A stretch of 48,040 nucleotides of DNA from RGIG3528 sp964653855 (GTDB lineage: Bacteria; Bacillota; Clostridia; Lachnospirales; Lachnospiraceae). Numbering within the stretch: the stretch's first letter is position 1; each line of letters begins with the position of its first letter. Positions 41,347 through 48,040 of this stretch are shown in pieces. Where the stretch lies: NCBI GenBank assembly GCA_964653855.1, contig CAZZFV010000013.1, positions 1 to 48,040 on the forward strand, given 5' to 3'. A program made the position numbers and the translations under genes. The notes below the pieces were generated by a model. That model made no database searches and was not told the DNA's origin. It saw nothing but the letters and a program-made list of their open reading frames with translations.

Positions 41347-44184
41347 TCAAGTAATGTTTAACATCGTTTTTAAGTATTGACCCGTATAGGATTCGGAAAC
41401 ACGCGCCACTTCCTCCGGTGTTCCGCATGCAACAACCGTTCCGCCCCTGTCACCGCCTTCCGGGCCCATATCGATGATGTAATCGGCGCATTTTATGACG
41501 TCAAGATTGTGCTCGATTACGATTACGCTGTTTCCCGCCGACTGAAGACGGCGCAAAATGTCTATGAGCTTTTTGACGTCGTCAAAGTGAAGTCCCGTTG
41601 TGGGTTCGTCAAGGATATAAATCGTTTTTCCGGTCGATTTCCGTGAAAGCTCCGCAGCAAGTTTTATACGCTGCGCTTCGCCGCCCGAAAGGTCGGTTGA
41701 AGGATGACCGAGCTCGATGTATGAAAGCCCCACGTCGTTCATTGTCTCGATTTTCCGCCTTATTTGAGGTACGTTTTCAAAAAATTTTACGGCGTCGCCG
41801 ACGGTCATGTTAAGGACATCGGATATCGATTTGTCTTTGTATTTGACGTCAAGCGTTTCTCTGTTGTATCTTTTTCCGCCGCAGACTTCGCAAGGCACAT
41901 AGACGTCCGGCAAAAAGTTCATTTCTATCTTTATTATTCCGTCACCGCCGCATGCTTCGCATCTTCCGCCCTTTACGTTAAACGAGAAACGTCCCTTTTG
42001 GTATCCGTGCTCCTTGGCATCCTTCGTATTTGCGAACAAATCCCTTATCATGTCGAATACGCCCGTGTATGTGGCGGGATTTGAGCGTGGAGTGCGGCCG
42101 ATCGGCGACTGGTCGATATCCACAACCTTGTCGAGCGCCTCGTATCCCGATATTTCTTTGCATTTTCCGGGAATCGTGTGCGCGCGGTTTAATGTCTTTA
42201 ACAGGTTCTTTTTGACCACTTCGTTTATGAGGGAACTTTTTCCCGATCCCGAAACACCCGTAACGCAAACAAACACGCCGAGCGGAATTTTTACGTTTAC
42301 GTCTTTAAGATTGTTTTCCGCGGCGCCTGTGACCGTGAGCCACCCCGTGGGTAAGCATCTCTTAATAGGCACTTCGATTTTTTTGCGCCCCGTCAAATAA
42401 TCCGCCGTTATCGAATTTTTACACTTCATGACCTCAGCGGGAGTTCCCGCGGCAACTATTTCACCGCCGTTATTTCCCGCGCCCGGACCTATATCCACAA
42501 GGTAATCGGCTGCTCTCATCGTTTCTTCGTCATGCTCCACAACGATAAGCGTGTTCCCGAGGTCGCGAAGACGCATGAGTGATTTTAAGAGCTTTCCGTT
42601 GTCACGCTGGTGAAGTCCTATGCTCGGCTCATCGAGGATATAGGTGACTCCTACAAGTCCCGAGCCTATTTGCGTCGCAAGGCGGATACGCTGCGCTTCG
42701 CCGCCCGAAAGCGTGCCTGCGCTTCTCGCAAGCGTGAGATAATCAAGTCCCACGTCGTTCAAAAATTTGATGCGTCCTTTTATTTCCTTTAAAACGGCTG
42801 CCGCAATTTGCGTTTGCATGGGAGAGAGCGTGAGGTTGTCAAAAAAGTCCGACAAATCGCGTATCGGAATGCGTGTGACTTCGGAAATGTTTTTGTTACC
42901 CACCGTCACCGCAAGAACTTCGGGGCGAAGTCTTTCTCCGTGACATACGGTGCAGGGCGTTGTTGTCATGAATTCTTCAAATTCCGCTTTTATTGTTTCC
43001 GATGCCGTTTCGCGGTATTTTCGTTCTTCGTTTTTTATGAGACCTTCAAAAACGACGGGATAGACACCCGTTCCTCTTTGACCCGAATAGTGAACGTCGA
43101 CCGATTCGTTTGTGCCGTAAAAGAGAATATGCTTTATCTTTTCGGAAAGCTTATTAAAAGGCGTATCAAGCGAAAAGTTAAAGTGCTTTGAAAGTGCGAG
43201 AAGGAGCGCTCCCGAAAAACTTTTCGGGTCTTTTGACGACTGCCATCCGAGAGCCGCTATTGCGCCTTCCGAAATGCTTAAACTTTCGTCCGGAACCATG
43301 AGCTCCGGCGAAAATTCCATTTTGATTCCTATTCCGTTGCAATTTGGGCATGCGCCGTAAGGATTGTTAAAAGAAAACGATCTCGGCTCAAGCTCCGGTA
43401 AGCTTATTCCGCAATCGGGGCAGGCAAAATTTTCGGAAAAAATCTTTACGTTTCCGTTCATAAGGTCGCATGCGACTATGCCTTCGGATAAGGAAAGGGC
43501 TGTTTCAAGTGAGTCGGAAATTCTCTTTTCGATTCCTTCCTTTACGATAAGGCGGTCGATTACTATTTCTATCGTGTGCTTTATGTTTTTTTCAAGCTTT
43601 ATTTCGTCCGCAAGCTCGCGCGTTTCACCGTCGATTTTTGCTCTTACATAGCCTTGTTTCTTGGCGTTTTCGAGGATTTTTGCGTGCTCGCCTTTACGCC
43701 CGCGCACAACGGGCGCCAAAATCTGAAAGCGTGTGCCGGGCGCCCATTTCATTATTTCGTCGGTCATCTGGTCAACCGTTTGGCGATTTATTTCTTTGCC
43801 GCAAACGGGACAGTGCGGAACGCCCACACGGGCGTAAAGAAGCCTCAAATAATCATAGATTTCCGTAACGGTGCCGACAGTGGAGCGGGGGTTTCGGTTG
43901 GTTGATTTTTGGTCAATCGAAATTGCTGGAGAGAGCCCCGATATGCTTTCGACGTTCGGTTTTTCCATTTGTCCGAGGAATTGTCTTGCGTAGGAAGAAA
44001 GCGACTCCATATAACGCCTCTGTCCTTCCGCATAAATCGTGTTAAACGCGAGCGAACTCTTGCCCGAGCCCGAAAGTCCCGTAAAAACGATGAATTTGTC
44101 ACGGGGGAGGTCAAGGTTTACTTTCTTTAAGTTGTGCTCTGCCGCACCTCTTATTTTTATGTAATTTTTTGCTTCTTCAAACAT
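41347..44184 (-). CDS. uvrA: UvrABC excinuclease subunit A
   Basis: UvrA recognises bulky DNA damage and loads UvrB. The 945-residue protein has two ABC modules: first Walker A GLSGSGKSSLAF, first zinc finger CPVCGKEI and further CxxC pairs (FACPDCGIS, YGACPNCNGIG), signature LSGGEAQRI, then a second Walker A GVSGSGKSSLIN, the C-terminal zinc module CEACGGDG...CEVCGGKRY and a second LSGGEAQRI with Walker B ILDEPTTGLH. It is complete. GAGG six bases before the ATG supports the start. It follows uvrB by 27 bases in the same direction, the usual uvrB-uvrA order of Firmicutes. Confidence 0.97.
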   Translation of the reverse strand: MFEEAKNYIKIRGAAEHNLKKVNLDLPRDKFIVFTGLSGSGKSSLAFNTIYAEGQRRYMESLSSYARQFLGQMEKPNVESISGLSPAISIDQKSTNRNPRSTVGTVTEIYDYLRLLYARVGVPHCPVCGKEINRQTVDQMTDEIMKWAPGTRFQILAPVVRGRKGEHAKILENAKKQGYVRAKIDGETRELADEIKLEKNIKHTIEIVIDRLIVKEGIEKRISDSLETALSLSEGIVACDLMNGNVKIFSENFACPDCGISLPELEPRSFSFNNPYGACPNCNGIGIKMEFSPELMVPDESLSISEGAIAALGWQSSKDPKSFSGALLLALSKHFNFSLDTPFNKLSEKIKHILFYGTNESVDVHYSGQRGTGVYPVVFEGLIKNEERKYRETASETIKAEFEEFMTTTPCTVCHGERLRPEVLAVTVGNKNISEVTRIPIRDLSDFFDNLTLSPMQTQIAAAVLKEIKGRIKFLNDVGLDYLTLARSAGTLSGGEAQRIRLATQIGSGLVGVTYILDEPSIGLHQRDNGKLLKSLMRLRDLGNTLIVVEHDEETMRAADYLVDIGPGAGNNGGEIVAAGTPAEVMKCKNSITADYLTGRKKIEVPIKRCLPTGWLTVTGAAENNLKDVNVKIPLGVFVCVTGVSGSGKSSLINEVVKKNLLKTLNRAHTIPGKCKEISGYEALDKVVDIDQSPIGRTPRSNPATYTGVFDMIRDLFANTKDAKEHGYQKGRFSFNVKGGRCEACGGDGIIKIEMNFLPDVYVPCEVCGGKRYNRETLDVKYKDKSISDVLNMTVGDAVKFFENVPQIRRKIETMNDVGLSYIELGHPSTDLSGGEAQRIKLAAELSRKSTGKTIYILDEPTTGLHFDDVKKLIDILRRLQSAGNSVIVIEHNLDVIKCADYIIDMGPEGGDRGGTVVACGTPEEVARVSESYTGQYLKTMLNIT

Positions 44185-44211
44185 AATTGCCTCATGTATT
44201 GTGATACAAAA

Positions 44212-46185
44212 CTAATCAAGATGTTTTCTTGCTTCCGCAATTTTATCGCGAAGTTCCGCGGCAAGCTCAAAATTAAGCTCGCATGCGGCGGCGCGCATCT
44301 TCTTTGTGAGCGTGTCGATGAGCGATTTGAGTTCGTTTGCCGACATCGATTCAAAGTCTTTTTCAAGCGCTTTCGTGTTTTTCTCCGCTTTCTTTGAAAT
44401 CACTATTAAGTCATGCACGGCCTTTTTTACGGATGTCGGGGTAATGCCGTGAGATTTATTGTAATCATCCTGAATCTTACGGCGGCGTTCGGTTTCCGTC
44501 ACCGCATTTTTTATCGAATCCGTCATGACATCGGCATACATTATAACATGTCCGTCAACATTTCTTGCCGCACGCCCGATCGTCTGAATGAGAGAGGTTT
44601 CGGAGCGTAAAAAACCTTCTTTATCGGCATCGAGTATCGCAACAAGCGAAACTTCCGGAATGTCGAGGCCTTCTCGGAGCAGATTTATTCCGACTAAAAC
44701 ATCAAATACGTCAAGACGCATGTCACGGATTATTTCGGATCTTTCAAGCGTATCTATGTCGGAGTGCAGGTACCTCACGCGTATGCCGATTTCCTTTAGG
44801 TAATCGGTAAGGCTTTCCGCCATTCTCTTTGTGAGCGTTGTGACCAGTACCTTTTCTTTCTTCTCGATCGTTTTTTTGATTTCGGATACAAGGTCGTCGA
44901 TTTGCCCCGCGGTTCCCCGAACGGAGATCTCGGGGTCAAGGAGCCCCGTCGGGCGGATTATTTGCTCCGCACGCATGAGCTCGTGCGCGGATTCGTACTT
45001 CGCGGGCGTTGCCGAAACAAACATCATGCGGCTTATGTGGCTTTCAAATTCGGAAAAGTTGAGCGGGCGGTTGTCTTTTGCGGACGGAAGACGGAATCCG
45101 TAATCGACGAGAGTCTGCTTACGTGACAGATTTCCGTTAAACATTCCTCCGATTTGCGGAATTGTCATATGTGATTCGTCGACGATAATGAGAAAATCGT
45201 CCGGGAAAAAGTCGAGGAGAGTGTAGGGCGGCTCGCCGGGCTTGAGCCCCGAGAGCTGTCTCGTGTAATTTTCTATCCCCGAGCAGAATCCCGTTTCACG
45301 GAGCATCTCTATGTCATACATGGTACGTTCCTCGATACGTTCTGCCTCAAGCAGCTTTCCTTCCGACTTAAATTCCTTTATTCTTTCTTCAAGTTCTTCT
45401 TTTATTTCCGCAACCGCTTTTTCTATACGCTCTTTTTCGACAACATAGTGTGAAGCGGGATAGACGGCGGCATGCGAAAGCGTGTTTTTGACGGTTCCCG
45501 TAAGGACGTCAAATTCCGAAATCCTGTCGATTTCGTCTCCGAAAAGTTCAACTCTGAGCGCCGTGTCCGAGTGCGACACGGGAAAAATTTCGACAACGTC
45601 GCCGTGCACCCTGAACATTCCCCGCTTAAAATCGATGTTGTTGCGCACATATTGCATGTCCGTGAGACTTTTTACGATTTCGTCACGTGATATTTCTGCG
45701 TTTTCTCGAAGTACAAGATGCATCTTGTCGTATTCGTCCGGACTTCCGAGCCCGTATATGCAGGATACCGACGCAACAACGATCACGTCTTTTCTTGTGA
45801 GGAGCGAATCGGTTGCGGAGTGGCGGAGCTTATCTATTTCGTCGTTGATTGCGGAGTCTTTTTCTATGTAGCTGTCGGTTGACGGAATGTAGGCTTCCGG
45901 CTGGTAGTAGTCATAATAGGAAACAAAATATTCAACGGCGTTTTCCGGGAAAAAGTCCTTCATTTCCGAATAAAGCTGCGCCGCAAGTGTTTTGTTGTGG
46001 GCAATGATGAGCGTGGGAAGATTTAATTCCTTTATGACGTTTGCCATTGTGAATGTTTTGCCCGATCCCGTAACACCGAGCAGGGTCTCAAATTGATTGC
46101 CCGCTTTGAAGCCTTTTACAAGCTCTTTTATTGCTTCCGGCTGGTCGCCGGTCGGTGAAAATTCGGAGTGAAGTTTAAAATCCAT
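44212..46185 (-). CDS. uvrB: UvrABC excinuclease subunit B
   Basis: UvrB verifies damage and guides UvrC cutting. I start it at ATG 46185 (GGGAG on the minus strand at plus 46194-46198), because MDFKLHSEFSPTGDQP is the family beginning, giving 657 residues; 34 further codons upstream are open but unlike UvrB. Walker A is GVTGSGKTFTMAN, the damage-probing beta-hairpin is YYDYYQPEAYIPSTDSYI, the helicase-type DESH and QTIGRAARN motifs are present, and the C-terminal UVR motif (ACELNFELAAELRDKIAEA) is intact. No Gram-positive SOS box was seen in the leader. Confidence 0.97.
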   Translation of the reverse strand: MDFKLHSEFSPTGDQPEAIKELVKGFKAGNQFETLLGVTGSGKTFTMANVIKELNLPTLIIAHNKTLAAQLYSEMKDFFPENAVEYFVSYYDYYQPEAYIPSTDSYIEKDSAINDEIDKLRHSATDSLLTRKDVIVVASVSCIYGLGSPDEYDKMHLVLRENAEISRDEIVKSLTDMQYVRNNIDFKRGMFRVHGDVVEIFPVSHSDTALRVELFGDEIDRISEFDVLTGTVKNTLSHAAVYPASHYVVEKERIEKAVAEIKEELEERIKEFKSEGKLLEAERIEERTMYDIEMLRETGFCSGIENYTRQLSGLKPGEPPYTLLDFFPDDFLIIVDESHMTIPQIGGMFNGNLSRKQTLVDYGFRLPSAKDNRPLNFSEFESHISRMMFVSATPAKYESAHELMRAEQIIRPTGLLDPEISVRGTAGQIDDLVSEIKKTIEKKEKVLVTTLTKRMAESLTDYLKEIGIRVRYLHSDIDTLERSEIIRDMRLDVFDVLVGINLLREGLDIPEVSLVAILDADKEGFLRSETSLIQTIGRAARNVDGHVIMYADVMTDSIKNAVTETERRRKIQDDYNKSHGITPTSVKKAVHDLIVISKKAEKNTKALEKDFESMSANELKSLIDTLTKKMRAAACELNFELAAELRDKIAEARKHLD

Positions 46186-46209
46186 TGTTGATGCTCCCGG
46201 GTGTGTGCG

Positions 46210-46239
46210 GTAGCAATGCGGCAATTCGTGCATCGCTAC
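46210..46239 (-). repeat. Hairpin in the uvrB leader
   Basis: GTAGCAATGC at 46210-46219 faces GCATCGCTAC at 46230-46239, a 10-bp stem with one G-U pair in RNA, placed about 12 bases before the uvrB ribosome binding site on the minus strand. It could affect translation or simply be a chance palindrome. Confidence 0.5.
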
Positions 46240-46293
46240 GGTTAAACTTTTCTTGAACTTCATAACCTTTGATAGGTTACGATACAAAATTTT

Positions 46294-46322
46294 ATTTTAA
46301 CATATCGGAGGCTTACGGTCAA
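46294..46322 (-). promoter_or_regulatory. uvrB promoter
   Basis: On the minus strand TTGACC (plus 46317-46322) and TAAAAT (plus 46294-46299) are 17 bases apart, a strong housekeeping-type promoter, giving a leader of about 100 bases. Confidence 0.8.
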
Positions 46323-46394
46323 AAAAAGATACATAAGTCGGTGCAAACATGACATATATAAGCCGTCTCATAAGAATAATTAACTTTTTGTTTG

Positions 46395-46423
46395 TTGAGT
46401 AATTCTGTGAAAAGTGATAAACT
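46395..46423 (+). promoter_or_regulatory. guaA promoter
   Basis: TTGAGT at 46395-46400 and TAAACT at 46418-46423 are 17 bases apart, about 28 bases before the ribosome binding site. No purine riboswitch is seen in the short leader. Confidence 0.65.
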
Positions 46424-46457
46424 GTTCAAGCTTTAAACAAAACATACGGAGGAACAT

Positions 46458-48040
46458 ATGACACAGGAAAAAATACTTGTCCTTGATTTCGGCGGACAAT
46501 ACAATCAGCTTGTGGCAAGGCGCGTGCGTGAATGTAACGTCTATTGCGAGATAGCTTCCTACAAAACACCGATAGAAAAAATCAAAGAAATGAATCTTAA
46601 GGGGATCATTCTTACGGGTGGTCCGAACAGCTGCTACGAAGAAGGCGCTCCGGGATATTCTGAAGAACTTTTTGAACTCAACATCCCCGTGCTCGGACTT
46701 TGCTACGGTGCTCAGCTTATGCACCATGTGCTTGGCGGAAGAGTGGAAAGAGCGGAAAAACGCGAATACGGAAAAACTCTTGTGACGGTTGACGGAGCTA
46801 TGGAAGAAGGCGCACTTTTTTACGGCGTTCCCGCAACAACAACCGTTTGGATGAGTCATTTTGATTATATATCAAAGCTTGCTCCCGGCTTTAAGGTGCT
46901 TGCGCATACGGCGGATTGCCCCGTTGCTGCGGCGGGATGCGACGAAAAGAAGCTTTATGCGATTCAATTCCATCCGGAAGTTCTCCATACCGAAAAGGGT
47001 AAGGAAATTTTGTTTAACTTCGTAAGAAAAATATGCGGATGCAAGGGCGATTGGAGAATGGATTCCTTTGTCACGGCGTCCATAGAAGAAATAAGACGTA
47101 AAGTCGGAAACGGCAAAGTCCTTCTTGCGCTTTCGGGCGGAGTGGATTCTTCTGTTGCGGCGGGGTTACTCTCCAGAGCAATAGGCAAGCAGCTCACATG
47201 CGTATTTGTCGATCACGGCCTTCTTCGCAAAAACGAAGGCGATGAGGTTGAGGGGGTATTCGGCAAAAACGGTGAATTTGATTTGAATTTCATCCGTGTG
47301 AATGCCCGGGAGAGATATTACAGCAAGCTTGCGGGCGTTACCGAACCCGAAAGAAAAAGAAAGATAATCGGCGAAGAATTTATCCGTGTGTTTGAGGAAG
47401 AGGCAAAGAAGATAGGTGCGGTTGATTTCCTCGCACAGGGCACGATTTACCCGGATGTTGTGGAATCGGGACTCGGCGGCGAATCGGCTGTCATAAAATC
47501 CCACCACAACGTTGGCGGGCTTCCGGATTATGTCGATTTTAAGGAAATAATCGAGCCTCTTCGCAATCTTTTTAAGGATGAAGTGAGAAAAGTGGGTCTT
47601 GAGCTCGGACTTCCGGAGTACCTTGTATTTCGTCAGCCGTTCCCGGGCCCGGGACTCGGAATCAGAATAATCGGTGAAGTGAATGCCGAAAAGGTAAGAA
47701 TCGTTCAGGACGCCGATTTTATTTACCGTGATGAGGTAGATAAGGCGGTTTCCGAATATAAGAATGAGCACAAAGGGGAAGCACCCAAGTGGCTTCCGAA
47801 CCAGTATTTTGCGGCGCTTACCAATGTCCGTTCCGTCGGCGTTATGGGCGACGAAAGAACATACGACTACGCCGTTGTTCTCCGTGCCGTGAACACGATC
47901 GACTTTATGACGGCCGAGGCTGCGGAAATTCCCTTTAATGTGCTTCAAAAGGTGATGAGCAGAATAATAAACGAGGTCCGTGGGGTAAATCGCGTATTCT
48001 ATGATTTAACGAGTAAACCGCCCGGCACGATAGAGCTTGA
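46458..48040 (+). CDS. guaA: GMP synthase (glutamine-hydrolysing), 3' end cut by window
   Basis: GuaA converts XMP to GMP using ATP and ammonia drawn from glutamine. The gene starts at ATG 46458 (CGGAGGAA just upstream) and is open for 527 codons to the window edge. The N-terminal class I glutamine amidotransferase has its nucleophile at C82 (GLCYGAQLM) and the partner histidine in FHPEV; the ATP-pyrophosphatase domain has the P-loop SGGVDSS at 226-232, and the C-terminal dimerisation domain ends YDLTSKPPGTIEL, the family's last residues. So only about one codon and the stop are missing. It is divergent from uvrB. Confidence 0.97.
   Translation, partial: MTQEKILVLDFGGQYNQLVARRVRECNVYCEIASYKTPIEKIKEMNLKGIILTGGPNSCYEEGAPGYSEELFELNIPVLGLCYGAQLMHHVLGGRVERAEKREYGKTLVTVDGAMEEGALFYGVPATTTVWMSHFDYISKLAPGFKVLAHTADCPVAAAGCDEKKLYAIQFHPEVLHTEKGKEILFNFVRKICGCKGDWRMDSFVTASIEEIRRKVGNGKVLLALSGGVDSSVAAGLLSRAIGKQLTCVFVDHGLLRKNEGDEVEGVFGKNGEFDLNFIRVNARERYYSKLAGVTEPERKRKIIGEEFIRVFEEEAKKIGAVDFLAQGTIYPDVVESGLGGESAVIKSHHNVGGLPDYVDFKEIIEPLRNLFKDEVRKVGLELGLPEYLVFRQPFPGPGLGIRIIGEVNAEKVRIVQDADFIYRDEVDKAVSEYKNEHKGEAPKWLPNQYFAALTNVRSVGVMGDERTYDYAVVLRAVNTIDFMTAEAAEIPFNVLQKVMSRIINEVRGVNRVFYDLTSKPPGTIEL

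Noticed and set aside
46186..46287. 34-residue N-terminal extension of UvrB
   Set aside because: It is unlike UvrB, lacks a ribosome binding site and overlaps the -10 to leader region; MDFKLHSEF is the family start.
46381..46395. IolR-like motif upstream of guaA
   Set aside because: A partial match (ACAAAAAGTTA on the minus strand) without iol context; probably chance in A-T-rich DNA.

Overview
The window looks like chromosomal DNA of a moderate-to-low GC Gram-positive anaerobe of the class Clostridia, most likely Lachnospiraceae. The reasons are the gene families present (a DUF1292 protein, a long-form HPF, a nonorthologous ribulokinase-like kinase next to araD, clostridial iol genes), strong AGGAGG-type ribosome binding sites, several TTG/GTG starts, Thr-Pro-rich lipoprotein linkers and compact A-T-flanked hairpin terminators. 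No integrase, transposase gene of full length, tRNA, rRNA or CRISPR array was seen.

Layout. 1-1122: tail-to-head minus-strand azlC-azlD amino-acid exporter, with the start of an unidentified minus-strand reading frame at the extreme left edge. 1429-3811: an NSS-family Na+ symporter and a YtqA-type radical SAM protein. 3906-13727: a myo-inositol catabolic locus, with iolG on the minus strand, divergent from iolR, followed by iolJ-iolC-iolB-iolD-iolE and a chemoreceptor. 13772-22620: a glycan (probably pectin/rhamnogalacturonan fragment) uptake locus, made of an AraC regulator divergent from a cytoplasmic GH88/105 unsaturated glycuronyl hydrolase followed by a complete Opp/Dpp-type ABC importer. 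22818-28161: a DUF1292 protein, a GH2 glycosidase, a Thr-Pro-rich lipoprotein and a DinG/Rad3-type helicase with an N-terminal nuclease-like domain. 28382-31727: nagB-nagA-xylB. 31832-36816: hpf (minus), a 710-bp regulatory region, secA and prfB with an intact programmed +1 frameshift. 37058-41235: a ribulokinase-like FGGY kinase, araD and a membrane diguanylate cyclase. 41347-46185: uvrB-uvrA on the minus strand. 46458-end: guaA, missing only about its last codon and stop.

How it works together. IolG, IolE, IolD, IolB, IolC and IolJ form an inositol route to dihydroxyacetone phosphate plus malonate semialdehyde; no iolA and no recognisable inositol transporter are in the window. The ABC importer should bring in oligosaccharides that the signal-less GH105 enzyme cleaves inside the cell. 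The nag and ara genes feed amino sugars and pentoses into central metabolism. The rest is housekeeping: secretion, translation termination, ribosome hibernation, nucleotide excision repair and GMP synthesis.

The most unusual signal is non-coding. An 83-bp block, identical at 82 positions, occurs in front of nagB (28218) and in front of the ribulokinase-like gene (36827). In both places it is followed by a divergent segment that keeps its hairpins with different bases, and the whole is closed by the same 7-bp pairing (TGATACA with TGTATCG). A related hairpin module (GTTRAGGTCA ... TGACCTYAAC followed by ATCATTAT) ends the second copy and occurs alone, inverted, between iolR and iolJ. I do not recognise this family; it could be a structured RNA or a non-autonomous mobile element.
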